64,000 nt of DNA from Aquicella siphonis (GCF_902459485.1 NZ_LR699119.1:1984001-2048000), one strand, 5' to 3'. Positions 51,210 through 60,830 are shown, counted from the stretch's first letter. The notes: generated from the letters alone by a model not told the origin. Numbers and translations are program-made.

Positions 51210-53051
51210 ATGGACACACGCACACAAGATAATTCCAATAACATCGCATTACAACGGCTTGAAACGATATTGTCATTCGACTTCAATACTGTCATTGCCG
51301 TCACAGAAAACAAGACTGTCTACCAGGCCGTGCTGAGCGCGAAAGCCGTCCTCGACGCCTGGCTTGATCAATCAGGATTACTCCCTGTTTCACTAAAAAA
51401 TCTATGCAGGCAAGTCACTATTTACTACCTGCTCTGTCTAAATGATCAAAAAACCGCAGAAAAATATGCATCAGCTTATCTTGCATTAACCGCGCCGGAC
51501 AGCCTGGAACATGCCGAGGCACTCACATTTAAAGGTTACGCGGATGTCCTGGATCCGCGCCAGTCCGCTTCCGACCATTTGATCACAGCCCTGAAAATTT
51601 ACTCCCGGCTCGGCCTCCGTACTCCCGGTCATCAAGATATACTTGCCGGACAGGCGTTTGCCTGCCGCTGCCTCGCCTTGATACAGCTGCGGTCATCCGA
51701 TGGAAAATCCGCGCTTGAATCCATTCAAAACGCCGTCCTAATCGACCAGAAACTCTGCGAATCCCATCCCGGCATGCGCGGCGCACTTGCGATTTCATTT
51801 CATATCCAGGGCGACATTTACACTGTCTTGCACAAGAAACACTTCGCATTCCTGGCTTATCTTCATGCGCTGGAAATCAGGAAAAATCTTTATGAAGAAG
51901 AAAATGATATTGTAGTCGTGACACGCGATGCCGCCGAACAAACCCTGCGGGCTATTGTTGACACCGGTTCACTGGGCGGCCTGATCGGGTTTTTCAACCG
52001 CGATTTCACGTTTGACTGGAATGCCTGCGACACCATTACACCCTCCGGAATAAATATCGATAAAGCTGTTTTATTTGCCTCACTCACCTCCAGATATATT
52101 GATAGACTTGCTCCGGCTGATCAGATGACTTTTGCGCAGTTATTATTAAAACTGGGTTCGTATTGCATACACATCAAGCGCGATCCCGATCTTGCGCTTT
52201 CACTATTGTACCTGGCTGAAAAACTGGCGGCCGGACAAGAACAAGCCTGGATATGGAATCACATCGCTTTCTGTTACCAGCAGCAACTGGCGAATTCCGC
52301 GTCAGTCAATCCTAGCGAAAGCGAAATGAAGCATCTTTACAAACAGGTTTATCGCCTTGTTCACTCCATACTCATCACCTATTCCGACCAGTCTTCGCCA
52401 TCAGAAATCCGGATCCTTGCTTTCGCAAGATGCGTTGAAGCGCTGATTTATTATGAAGCGTCCCGTTTTTATGCCCGCCTGCCTGATCAAAGCACTGTGA
52501 ACATTAATGAAGTCATCTCTGGTTACCTGTCCGCGGCGGGTAGTTTTCAACATGCTCTGGCACTCTATGCGCGGATAGATGCAAAAGATACCCAATACAT
52601 GCGGGCATTAAATCGTCTGGCCATGATACAAGTGGAAACAGCCGGGCTCATGGCCAGACATGGCATGAATGAACAGGCTGTCTCAGTCAGACAGGAAGCC
52701 ATGGCTGCATTTGACGAACTGGAAACATTCTGGTCCGTAAGCAGCGCGGAAAAGTCCATTTACGCAGCAAGATTTTATATGAATTATGGAGAGTTTCTCG
52801 CATGCAGCAGCGATATTGACGAACTTTCGCACGCGGCAACACTCTACCGAATGGCTATAGCAGGGTTTGCCAGCCAGGAGGGAGAAAAGAAACGCCTGGC
52901 CGATGCAACCGCAAAAGCGGTCAATCTGCAGGATAAAATAGCATTGTTACAGACACACACACGGCGGACCCATGTTTTTTTTAAGGCATGCGAAACAAAC
53001 CATCCACCGCGGATGCCGCCTCCTGTCAGCACTCTTGCTTACCAGCCTTAA
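51210..53051 (+). CDS. Cytosolic helical-repeat (TPR-like) protein, paralog of 49356 gene
   Basis: 613 residues, helical throughout, no signal peptide. TPR-like repeats are degenerate in the N-terminal half (AFLAYLHALEIRKNLY). The second half aligns with the exported 337-residue TPR protein two genes upstream (FDWNACDTI, LKLGSYCIHIKRDPDLALSLLYLAEKL, YMRALNRLAMI). Possible effector or scaffold. The ORF is complete and its start has only a weak GAGACGA site. Confidence 0.72.
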   Translation: MDTRTQDNSNNIALQRLETILSFDFNTVIAVTENKTVYQAVLSAKAVLDAWLDQSGLLPVSLKNLCRQVTIYYLLCLNDQKTAEKYASAYLALTAPDSLEHAEALTFKGYADVLDPRQSASDHLITALKIYSRLGLRTPGHQDILAGQAFACRCLALIQLRSSDGKSALESIQNAVLIDQKLCESHPGMRGALAISFHIQGDIYTVLHKKHFAFLAYLHALEIRKNLYEEENDIVVVTRDAAEQTLRAIVDTGSLGGLIGFFNRDFTFDWNACDTITPSGINIDKAVLFASLTSRYIDRLAPADQMTFAQLLLKLGSYCIHIKRDPDLALSLLYLAEKLAAGQEQAWIWNHIAFCYQQQLANSASVNPSESEMKHLYKQVYRLVHSILITYSDQSSPSEIRILAFARCVEALIYYEASRFYARLPDQSTVNINEVISGYLSAAGSFQHALALYARIDAKDTQYMRALNRLAMIQVETAGLMARHGMNEQAVSVRQEAMAAFDELETFWSVSSAEKSIYAARFYMNYGEFLACSSDIDELSHAATLYRMAIAGFASQEGEKKRLADATAKAVNLQDKIALLQTHTRRTHVFFKACETNHPPRMPPPVSTLAYQP

Positions 53052-53166
53052 GCAGCGGGGTGATTGAGAGCTGCATGAACACGGTTTTAGCTATTGACGA
53101 ACGCCTCAACCTGTTTCAATCTGAATTTCACTCTCATGTTTATATACAAACAAAAGGATCATTAAC

Positions 53167-53619
53167 ATGGAACTTTCCAGCTCTGCCTTTGAGCACGCCA
53201 GCTCGATTCCTGCAAAATACACTTGTGACGGCGACAATATCAATCCTCCATTAAGCATCAGCAATGTTCCTCACGGCGCCAAATGCCTGGTGCTAATCAT
53301 GGATGACCCCGATGTGCCGCGAAATTTACGTCCTGACGGCATGTATGATCACTGGATTATTTTCAATATGCCGCCTGACTTGAAAGAAATCCCGGAAGGA
53401 CATGAACCGCCCGGCATACATGGAAAAACCACCGCTGGAGGCACCCGTTATGTCGGTCCTTGTCCGCCTGACAGAGAGCATCGTTATTTTTTTAAGTTAT
53501 ACGCCCTGGACACACTGTTAACCCTGCCAGCCAAAGCCAGCAAACTGGAAGTCCAAAAAAACATGGAAGGACATATTCTTGCACAAGCGGAACTTATGGG
53601 ATTGTATGCGCGCTCATAG
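53167..53619 (+). CDS. YbhB/YbcL-family (PEBP-like) protein
   Basis: 150 residues. IPAKYTCDGDNINPPL, VLIMDDPDVP, DHWIIFNMPP and GKTTAGGTRYVGPCPPDREHRYFFKLYALD are the ligand-pocket motifs of the phosphatidylethanolamine-binding/YbhB family. No signal peptide. Role in bacteria is unclear. Confidence 0.9.
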   Translation: MELSSSAFEHASSIPAKYTCDGDNINPPLSISNVPHGAKCLVLIMDDPDVPRNLRPDGMYDHWIIFNMPPDLKEIPEGHEPPGIHGKTTAGGTRYVGPCPPDREHRYFFKLYALDTLLTLPAKASKLEVQKNMEGHILAQAELMGLYARS

Positions 53620-53638
53620 TCGCGAAGATGATTAAAAC

Positions 53639-53665
53639 AAGCGGCATCCCTTCAGGGTGCCGCTT
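53639..53665. terminator. Terminator between convergent genes
   Basis: AAGCGGCA-CCC / GGGTGCCGCTT with one bulged T and a 4-nt TTCA loop. The minus-strand side is followed by TTGTTTTAAT, so it serves the exported protein gene at least. Confidence 0.7.
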
Positions 53666-53690
53666 GTCCATTCGGGTTTCCCCGCATTCC

Positions 53691-54119
53691 TCAGGAACGC
53701 GCTGGAAGATTGGTGAGCGGACAGCTCATATAGCCTGTTGTGCAAGTATAAAAATCTTTGAACTTGGTCCATGAACCCGCGGTAAAACTGGGCTTGATGG
53801 AAGTGTTGACTGTTTTCAGTCTTACATTTCTTGAATCAGGATCTTTGTAAGTGTAAAACACACTCCATTCATTCTGGTCAGTAGAGAATGCCGTACCCGA
53901 AGCAAAGACGAATACCAGATCTTTTCCTGTTGGCAGATTGGCCGTATGGGTGCTTTCAACCAGATACTGCCGGTTAAAATCGGTGCAAACCACTTTGCCC
54001 ATTGCGTCAGCCTTGCAGTGAAGACGCTCTGGCGGATAATAATCTCCCGCTGCAAAAGCCGTTCCACCCATTCCTAGCATCAATGCAAACACACCGCCAA
54101 TGATGGTTTTTAATTTCAT
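53691..54119 (-). CDS. Small exported protein of unknown function
   Basis: 142 residues from the ATG at 54119 (GGGAGG 8 nt upstream); the open frame extends much farther but that part is not protein-like. A signal peptide (KLKTIIGGVFALMLGMGGTAFA) is followed by a compact domain with four Cys (LHCKA, VVCTD, FYTCTTG, YMSCPL), probably two disulfides. Not recognised. Confidence 0.7.
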   Translation of the reverse strand: MKLKTIIGGVFALMLGMGGTAFAAGDYYPPERLHCKADAMGKVVCTDFNRQYLVESTHTANLPTGKDLVFVFASGTAFSTDQNEWSVFYTYKDPDSRNVRLKTVNTSIKPSFTAGSWTKFKDFYTCTTGYMSCPLTNLPARS

Positions 54120-54368
54120 TATAAAATCCTCCCTGTTAATGGAAATAAAAAATCCGCACGAAGCGTAGCTGGGCGGTGCTATGATGTCAACAACTGTCAT
54201 CCGTACAAAGACGATGCCGCCGGAACAGAGAAAAACCCGGCATGGGTTAGCCGTTCGCGTCCCTGATTGATAAAAATCATGTTTTTTTATTTTTCCACTT
54301 GTTATTATTGCGAAATCTGTCAAAAATGATTAAATATGAAAATTATTTAACAACAAAAGGGACCGGGC

Positions 54369-54941
54369 ATGAATACCGCATTACTTATGCTAGAACTTCA
54401 GAACGATTATTTCCCAAACGGAAGGATACCATTAGAGAAAAGTCTTGAAGCATGTTCCAGGGCAGAAACCGTATTGCTTGCCTGCCGGGAAAAAAAGCTT
54501 CCTGTTATCCATGTTCAGCATATCTCCACCCACCCTGACGCGGCTTATTTCCTGCCTTGCACAAAAGGGGCCGATTTTTACAACACCGTACAGCCGGCCA
54601 AAAATGAAACGGTCATCAAGAAACATTACCCTAACAGTTTTAAAGACACGATTCTGCTAAACCACCTGATCAAAAACCAGATCAACCACCTCGTCATCTG
54701 CGGCATGATGACCCAATCGTCCATAGACGCAACGGTGCGCGCGGCTTTTGACCTGGGCTTTAGCTGCACCGTATTGCATGACGCCTGCGCTGCCCGCCAG
54801 CTGGAGTTTAACCATAGCGCCATCAGTGCGCAAAATGTTCATTATGCTTTTCTGGCCGCCATGCAGCCTTCTTATGCCACTGTCATGAGCTGTGATGATT
54901 TCCTGCAAAAATCCGGCAGCCGGATTGCAGCAGTTGCCTAA
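54369..54941 (+). CDS. Isochorismatase-fold protein with altered catalytic residues
   Basis: 190 residues. Fold landmarks are clear: LMLELQNDYF, KNETVIKKHYPNSF, and VICGMMTQSSIDATVRAA. Cysteine hydrolases of this superfamily use Asp-Lys-Cys. Here Asp is Glu9, Lys is kept, and Cys is Ser (T-Q-S-S-I-D-A-T where T-x-x-C-V-x-A-T is usual). Isochorismatases also lack the Cys, but nothing suggests a siderophore pathway nearby. Activity uncertain. It precedes hutG by 20 nt and may be cotranscribed. Confidence 0.82.
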   Translation: MNTALLMLELQNDYFPNGRIPLEKSLEACSRAETVLLACREKKLPVIHVQHISTHPDAAYFLPCTKGADFYNTVQPAKNETVIKKHYPNSFKDTILLNHLIKNQINHLVICGMMTQSSIDATVRAAFDLGFSCTVLHDACAARQLEFNHSAISAQNVHYAFLAAMQPSYATVMSCDDFLQKSGSRIAAVA

Positions 54942-54961
54942 GCACAAAGCAGCTTAAGACA

Positions 54962-55966
54962 ATGACCTGGGAATCCCGTTATATACCGCCGGATCCAACC
55001 CTTTGGCAGGGACGACACGACCTGCCTGATGACTCCTGTTTTTATCAGCATATGCAATTGCTGAACCTGCTCGAGCAAGAACCCGTCAAGTCCGCGGAAA
55101 TCACTTTTGCGCTGGTCGGATTCAAATGTGACGAAGGAGTACAGCGCGACCTGGGACGCACAGGCGCTTTTGAAGGGCCTACCGCCATTCGCCAGCGATT
55201 GGGCAGACTGCCGATTCAAAAACCGAGCATTCATTGCTATGACGCCGGGAACATCATCTGCACCGACCACGATCTGGAGACAAGCCAGGCGGCCCTGGCT
55301 GAAGTCATAGCGAGGCTGCTGAAAAAAGGGATACGCCCCATTGTCATTGGAGGCGGCCACGAAGTGGCGTGGGGCCATTTTCAGGGGATTGCCCGCGTGA
55401 TTTCCCCGCAAGAGCGCCTGGGCATTATCAATTTTGACGCACATTTTGACATGCACCCCATGCATCCCAGCCATCGCAGCAGCGCATCAACGACGTTTTA
55501 TCAGATCGCCCGCGCTCACGAGGCCGAACAGCGTCATTTTGATTATAATTGCATAGGCATCCAGCATGCGGGAGACATCCGGCAATCGTTTGATTTCGCG
55601 AAACAGTTTCATGTCAAACATATTCTTGCTGATGATTTGCATCAAGGCTTGCAAGAAAAGTGCTTCGATTTCATTGACCGCGTCATTGACGAAAACCACG
55701 CCATCTACCTGAGTTTGTCATTGGATGTTTTTTCTCCGGCGTTCGCTCCCGGCGTTAGCTCGGTGCAGCCACTGGGCCTGAACCCCTGGCATATCATACC
55801 CATGCTGAGACAGGCCGCCGCTTCCGCCAAAATGATCAGTTATGATATTGCTGAACATGTGCCGCGTTATGATATCGATCACCGCACAGCCAAACTGGCA
55901 GCGGTATTAATTTATGAAATCATACATCATCACATTGAACCCGCCGCTCAGCGGGTCAAAACTTGA
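54962..55966 (+). CDS. hutG: Formimidoylglutamase (HutG), arginase family
   Basis: 334 residues. Expected to hydrolyse N-formimidoylglutamate to glutamate in histidine breakdown. Manganese-site motifs of the ureohydrolase fold are GGGHEVAWGHF, NFDAHFDM and SLSLDVFSPAFAPGVSS. In the last, the usual D-x-D is D-V-F, losing one metal ligand. Length and N-terminus (YIPPDPTLWQGR) match HutG better than arginase. No hutH, hutU or hutI in the window. Its stop overlaps the area of the mutY start. Confidence 0.82.
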   Translation: MTWESRYIPPDPTLWQGRHDLPDDSCFYQHMQLLNLLEQEPVKSAEITFALVGFKCDEGVQRDLGRTGAFEGPTAIRQRLGRLPIQKPSIHCYDAGNIICTDHDLETSQAALAEVIARLLKKGIRPIVIGGGHEVAWGHFQGIARVISPQERLGIINFDAHFDMHPMHPSHRSSASTTFYQIARAHEAEQRHFDYNCIGIQHAGDIRQSFDFAKQFHVKHILADDLHQGLQEKCFDFIDRVIDENHAIYLSLSLDVFSPAFAPGVSSVQPLGLNPWHIIPMLRQAAASAKMISYDIAEHVPRYDIDHRTAKLAAVLIYEIIHHHIEPAAQRVKT

Positions 55967-55968
55967 AT

Positions 55969-57111
55969 ATGCGTCCGTTACAATTTCAGAAGACAATATT
56001 GAACTGGTTTGACCAGCACGGCCGCAAGCATTTGCCCTGGCAGCAAGACAAGACACCCTACCGTGTCTGGATATCTGAAATCATGTTGCAGCAAACACAA
56101 GTCAATACGGTTATTCCCTATTATGAACAATTCATGCAGCGGTTTCCCAGTTTGAAAGCGCTTGCACAAGCGTCAGTGGACGATGTTTTGCATAGCTGGG
56201 CAGGATTGGGTTATTACAGCCGCGCCCGCAACCTGCATCGCGCCGCCAAATGGATTTTAGAGGAAGTTAACGGCATATTTCCGGACAATATTGCAGATTT
56301 GATGCAGCTTCCCGGAATTGGCCGGTCCACGGCCGGCGCCATACTATCTATCGCCTTCGGGAAAAAAGCGCCTATTCTGGACGGTAATGTAAAGCGCGTG
56401 CTGTCACGTTTCGCCGGCATTGATGAACCCGTCAATGACAAAACCACGGAAAATAAACTCTGGGCCCTGGCGGAACGTTATACCCCCGAAAAGCGCGTGG
56501 ATCATTATACCCAAGCCATCATGGACCTGGGCGCCACGCTTTGCACGCGCAGCAAACCGCAATGCGGGACATGCCCGTTGGGCAAAAACTGTTACGCATA
56601 CCGGATGGGCATGGCAGACTTATTACCCAAAAAAAAATCGGCTCGCACCTTGCCAGTCCGCGCCGCCGCCTTTCTGATACTGCGAAACAAGGGGCGCATC
56701 CTGCTACACAAACGCCCGGAAACAGGCATCTGGGGCGGCTTATGGAGCCTCCCTGAGATTCCAGGCAAACCCGATGAGGGCAAAATACGAGAATATTGCC
56801 GCCGGCAGCTCCGTCATCCCATTGCATGTTATCAGCCACTGGAACCCTTCAGGCATACTTTCAGCCATTATCATCTGGATATTCATCCGGTCATTGTCAC
56901 GATACGGCCATCACACCGGCCCGCGCTGGACACAGAGATGGAAGCAGGCATGCAAATTTGGTATAACCCTAGGGAAGCGAAAGCCGTCGGCCTGCCCAAA
57001 CCGATACAATTATTGCTGCGAGGGTTAGATGACCAGAATCATACAATGCGCAAAACTGCACAAAGAAGCGGAAGGACTCGCCCAGCCTCCGCTTCCCGGC
57101 GAGCTGGGTAA
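55969..57111 (+). CDS. mutY: A/G-specific adenine glycosylase MutY
   Basis: 380 residues from the ATG at 55969; a TTG at 55963 is possible. Removes A paired to 8-oxo[13 protein letters not shown] (catalytic Glu), helix-hairpin-helix [22 protein letters not shown] (catalytic Asp region precedes), and the [4Fe-4S] ligands C-x6-C-x2-C-x5-C ([17 protein letters not shown]) are intact. A C-terminal NUDIX-like 8-oxoG domain follows. It is about 30 residues longer than E. coli MutY because the end runs 83 nt into yggX. Confidence 0.95.
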   Translation: MRPLQFQKTILNWFDQHGRKHLPWQQDKTPYRVWISEIMLQQTQVNTVIPYYEQFMQRFPSLKALAQASVDDVLHSWAGLGYYSRARNLHRAAKWILEEVNGIFPDNIADLMQLPGIGRSTAGAILSIAFGKKAPILDGNVKRVLSRFAGIDEPVNDKTTENKLWALAERYTPEKRVDHYTQAIMDLGATLCTRSKPQCGTCPLGKNCYAYRMGMADLLPKKKSARTLPVRAAAFLILRNKGRILLHKRPETGIWGGLWSLPEIPGKPDEGKIREYCRRQLRHPIACYQPLEPFRHTFSHYHLDIHPVIVTIRPSHRPALDTEMEAGMQIWYNPREAKAVGLPKPIQLLLRGLDDQNHTMRKTAQRSGRTRPASASRRAG

Positions 57112-57304
57112 AAAGATATACGAACACATATCGAAAGAAGCCTGGCAATTGTGGCTTGCACATCAAACCATGTTGATCAATGAATACCGTCTGAGCATGA
57201 TAGATCCCAAATCCCGGGCGTTTCTCATGCAGGAAATGGAAAAATTTCTTTTTGGCGCCGGCAGTGAAAAACCCGCCGGGTATGTGCCCAAACATACTGA
57301 CTAA
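57029..57304 (+). CDS. yggX: YggX-type Fe(2+)-trafficking protein
   Basis: 91 residues. [14 protein letters not shown] (Cys7), [33 protein letters not shown] and [10 protein letters not shown] match E. coli YggX nearly throughout. Protects Fe-S enzymes from oxidation; MutY, its partner gene, has an Fe-S cluster. The start lies inside mutY in another frame with GAGGG just upstream, an 83-nt overlap. Confidence 0.95.
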   Translation: MTRIIQCAKLHKEAEGLAQPPLPGELGKKIYEHISKEAWQLWLAHQTMLINEYRLSMIDPKSRAFLMQEMEKFLFGAGSEKPAGYVPKHTD

Positions 57305-57326
57305 AGCCCCGCATCAGGGTCAACGG

Positions 57327-57363
57327 CATTCTCTCCGCCGCGCGAAACGCGGCGGAGAGAATG
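57327..57363. terminator. Very strong hairpin after yggX
   Basis: 16-bp perfect stem (CATTCTCTCCGCCGCG and complement) around CGAAA, extendable by GCATCA/TGATGC farther out. No T-run follows on the plus strand, so it is either an unusual terminator between the convergent genes or an mRNA-stabilising hairpin. Confidence 0.6.
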
Positions 57364-57389
57364 TGATGCCTGGGCCCTGCCTGGAAAAA

Positions 57390-57722
57390 TCAGAGCGCGC
57401 CTACATTGACCGCATGCTTGGGTCCGCGGGATTCCGAAAAAGGAACTTCCACATCACTCTGGCTGGACGATGACGAACTCCTGGCCGCCATCCGCGGCTG
57501 ATCATACGAACCTTCATCCTGACCGCCGCTGCTGCTGTATGCATATTGATCGCCATATTCCGGCGGCATCTGATCATCCGGCGTCATGGGCCTGCCGCTT
57601 TCCGCTGCCGCCATCCTGTCATCAAACGTTGAATAAGGCTCATATTCTTCAATGCGGTTTCGGCATCCTGTCAAAATTACAATCAATGCTGCAGCTGCCA
57701 ATATCAAGTAACGCGATTTCAT
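57390..57722 (-). CDS. Small putative lipoprotein
   Basis: 110 residues. A signal peptide ending in lipobox ILTGC (Cys at residue 20), then a disordered, Ser/Tyr/Pro/Asp-rich chain with a run of six serines. Likely membrane-anchored, unfolded tail. Not recognised. Confidence 0.65.
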   Translation of the reverse strand: MKSRYLILAAAALIVILTGCRNRIEEYEPYSTFDDRMAAAESGRPMTPDDQMPPEYGDQYAYSSSGGQDEGSYDQPRMAARSSSSSSQSDVEVPFSESRGPKHAVNVGAL

Positions 57723-57886
57723 TTAAAGCTCCTATTGTTTATAGCCCTCGGATTTTCCCTGGTGCCGCGTTTACAATCAATAACCTACCCAGAGAACAAT
57801 TACCGCAGATAATCCCATGAATCAAGGAAAATCTGCTTGACTCATCCCCCCTGTATCGGTTTAATAGGCATCTCGATTTTTGAGAT

Positions 57887-57966
<80 letters not shown>

Positions 57967-58092
57967 ATCAAGGGTCTTTCCCATTTCAGGGGGCGCTCAC
58001 CTATGAGCACAGTACTCTAACCCGAAGCCGATAGTTTTCAAAGTTTCGAAACCCATAAGCCCGCCGCTGTATCAGTTTCAGTTTACAAATAC

Positions 58093-60474
58093 CTATCGAA
58101 GTGGCGCACTAAAAATGGAAGGCTTACCATAGGAAGATATCCAAGTTAATCCGTAAATAAACAGCGCAATCAGATAAAGGAATGAAAATCCATATTGCAT
58201 GGCGTTATATTCCAATAATCCTCCAAGCATGGCTCCTATCAAGTTATAAGCCATTGCACCAGCAATATTGTTCACTTTTGCAAGAAGAATAGAAAAAATT
58301 AATCCGGAAAAGAACAAAGGACCAGTGAGCAAGATTACTGTGAAAAATTTCGCAATGACACCATGATGAAAAATCCCGCCCCGCATGGAAATGAGGTACC
58401 CGGCACCTATAATTAGGATAAGAGACAAATAAGCCCAATGCAAATTGCGAACGGGAAATCTACTCGATAGCAGGTTCGCAAAAAACGCCATGAGTAACAC
58501 ACTTATAATAGTTATGCCTATAACATACCAGGTATTACCGTATAGCAGACCAAGCTCGGTAATAGCTTTGGTTTCGATTAACATAAATCCGCTTCCGAGA
58601 AAGAAGAACGGCAAGAGCGACGGCTCCCACTGATGCCCGGGAAGAAATGCGCGAAGCAAAACAATAGATAGCAGAAAAATCAAACCCAGAGAAACCACAT
58701 AAGATGCCGGATACATTTTGGAATCCATATAAAAGAAAGGCCAATCATCCGTTGGGAGATCAAGCATATTAAAGTTACTATTAATATAACGAGATGTGAC
58801 ATCTTTCAGTCCGTATTGCTTCATAAAATTTTCTGGCAACTTAATTTCTGCATTTTTTCTCACCATAAAAGTGGTGGTTTCAGCGGAATCATAACCCGTG
58901 AGTATAGCTGCCGGTTTGCCCGCCTGCGGCATTTCCTTTAAAATACGAAAAATCTTTTCTCCCATGCGGGAACTTGACAAAGCAAACGATACGCTCAACA
59001 AACCTCCGGGATTCAAATGTTCAAATGCCTCATGCAATCCCTCTGTGGTATAAACAAATGAATCAAGACGTACATTACTGCCGTGAGAAAGTAAAATATG
59101 TGAATCCAGAACACCATATACGATGGCGTCAAAGCTTTCAGTGGTATTTCGGAAGAATGTGCGCGCATCGTCGATGACAGAATGCACGCGCTGATCACTG
59201 TAAGGATGCTCAGGATGATTCATACGCCCCAGGTCATGAATCACCGGATCTATTTCAACGGCATATATTTCACGCGCGCCGCTTCTAAGTGCCGCAGCAA
59301 CATCATTGCCGCTCCCCGCACCCATAATCGCAACTTTATTTAGAGAAGCAGAGGCACGAAAAGGCAACTCATAATAACCGACTATTTTTTTCAAAGGATC
59401 AGTATCGCGGTTAGTATTAGCCAGCGACAGATCGTATACTTTCTGATAGTAGCTTCCTGATGCAAGAATCTGCATAAACCCGTCAGGTTTAGTGATTTTT
59501 TGAATAAGCTGATAGGGGGAGTAAATGTTTTGCACCAGCGGTTCTAGCGGCCAAGCTGTAAGCAAAATACATATTGCCACAGACAATAACCCTATGCCTC
59601 TTGCATGCAGCGAGGGCATTTGATACCAGAGTAAAATGGTCGCACTGATGCCAAACCATACAACGGGACCGATCCAGAAACAGCTAAGAATAAATAATGC
59701 AATAACACCCAGTATGCTGCCCAGCAAATTACATCCATAACTAATTAATGGCCTGTCATTTTCCATTAAAAATCCACAGAATTGTCCGATTGGCATAAGA
59801 ACAAGCACATTCAAAATGAATGTGCCAATTAATAATATATAGACAGGAACATAAACCACAATACGTGATACAAAATCTGCGTGATTAACAAAATTACCGA
59901 ATACAGCTGACTCCTCTTGCACCGGAACCACGTAGAGAAGCTCAAGAATAAATTTTGGAGCCGCATACCGCAACAACGTTAGCAATAATATCGTTAACGC
60001 CAACATTGGCAGAGCCGTTGTTATTAATAAGGGAAACTTACGCGCCAGCGCATATCCGATACCCAATCCGCAAAAACACGCCAAGAGAGTGAAATTCTTA
60101 TACAATGCAAACAAGGGAAATAAGCTTGCTTGCCAGCGGATTAACACCAACTCAAGAAATAAAGTCAGGGCAGCAATAACAATGACGGCAAGATATCTGG
60201 ATTTAGGCGGCGTATAACGCACCCACTCCTCTATCTGAACAGACGATTGTTTGATCCATTGCTCTAAAATCAGCGAAGCCCGGCGTTGAAAAGTTTGCGC
60301 CCATAGATAAACCAGCGCAACGGACGCAATATAGAATACACATAGAATAATGTAATATTGGACAGGTTGAATTTCCAATGGAAAGACAAGCGAAATCAAT
60401 TGCGGCAACAAAAGAAACATCAATAATACTAATGCACATATCGCCAGCAACATCGCTACCCGGATATAAGCCAT
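58093..60474 (-). CDS. Membrane protein with spermidine-synthase-like domain
   Basis: 793 residues: about eight to ten membrane helices in the first 320 residues, then a soluble Rossmann methyltransferase-like domain (NKVAIMGAGSGNDVAAALRSG, EIYAVEIDP, DDARTFF, LNPGGLLSVSFA at about 370-510), then further helices to the end. The domain resembles polyamine aminopropyltransferases, whose membrane-fused relatives are common but mostly uncharacterised. More A/T-rich by eye than its neighbours. It is the only gene between the tRNA-Phe repeat pair. Confidence 0.75.
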   Translation of the reverse strand: MAYIRVAMLLAICALVLLMFLLLPQLISLVFPLEIQPVQYYIILCVFYIASVALVYLWAQTFQRRASLILEQWIKQSSVQIEEWVRYTPPKSRYLAVIVIAALTLFLELVLIRWQASLFPLFALYKNFTLLACFCGLGIGYALARKFPLLITTALPMLALTILLLTLLRYAAPKFILELLYVVPVQEESAVFGNFVNHADFVSRIVVYVPVYILLIGTFILNVLVLMPIGQFCGFLMENDRPLISYGCNLLGSILGVIALFILSCFWIGPVVWFGISATILLWYQMPSLHARGIGLLSVAICILLTAWPLEPLVQNIYSPYQLIQKITKPDGFMQILASGSYYQKVYDLSLANTNRDTDPLKKIVGYYELPFRASASLNKVAIMGAGSGNDVAAALRSGAREIYAVEIDPVIHDLGRMNHPEHPYSDQRVHSVIDDARTFFRNTTESFDAIVYGVLDSHILLSHGSNVRLDSFVYTTEGLHEAFEHLNPGGLLSVSFALSSSRMGEKIFRILKEMPQAGKPAAILTGYDSAETTTFMVRKNAEIKLPENFMKQYGLKDVTSRYINSNFNMLDLPTDDWPFFYMDSKMYPASYVVSLGLIFLLSIVLLRAFLPGHQWEPSLLPFFFLGSGFMLIETKAITELGLLYGNTWYVIGITIISVLLMAFFANLLSSRFPVRNLHWAYLSLILIIGAGYLISMRGGIFHHGVIAKFFTVILLTGPLFFSGLIFSILLAKVNNIAGAMAYNLIGAMLGGLLEYNAMQYGFSFLYLIALFIYGLTWISSYGKPSIFSAPLR

Positions 60475-60830
60475 AATTTAATATATCCTATATTAAACCA
60501 TTAGAATTTCCACACCCCGATCAATACACTGACTGACAAATTGTATTGAGGGAATACATGTCCCTATCGCATTGCTCCCAGTCTAGCGCAATACCAGGCG
60601 CGTGAACAAGCCATCATTAGCTGCACTATTTCTAGCCGCAGATAATGCTCATCCTACAGCTTGCATAAAGAAAGAAAGCCACAGAATCACTGTCTTCATT
60701 ATTGAAAATCCTCGTATTGACGGTTTAATTCCGCCTCTGGCCATTGTCAGCATAAGCAAAAAGCCGGTAAAATCCGCTTGACCTTATTGTTGCTATATAC
60801 CTTACCTTTGCGTGCAAGGAGGGCAAACCT
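60475..60830. other. Intergenic region containing the distal attachment-site copy
   Basis: 356 bp with no gene. The 48-bp tRNA-Phe 3'-end copy (60703-60750) is the only recognised element. It lacks the acceptor 5' strand and D arm, so it is not a second tRNA gene. Confidence 0.6.
60703..60750 (+). repeat. Putative attachment site, distal copy of tRNA-Phe 3' half
   Basis: TGAAAATCCTCGT...CCTCTGGCCATTGTCAG, 44 of 48 identical to 57919-57966, in the same orientation and downstream of the intact tRNA, as expected for a second att site after site-specific integration. Confidence 0.75.

Noticed and set aside
53691-54323. Longer 210-residue form of the small exported protein
   Set aside because: The first 68 codons have no protein-like character, and a signal peptide with a strong ribosome-binding site starts at 54119.
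60703-60750. A second tRNA-Phe gene
   Set aside because: Only the 3' half is present; no D arm or 5' acceptor strand, and a T-loop base pair is lost.
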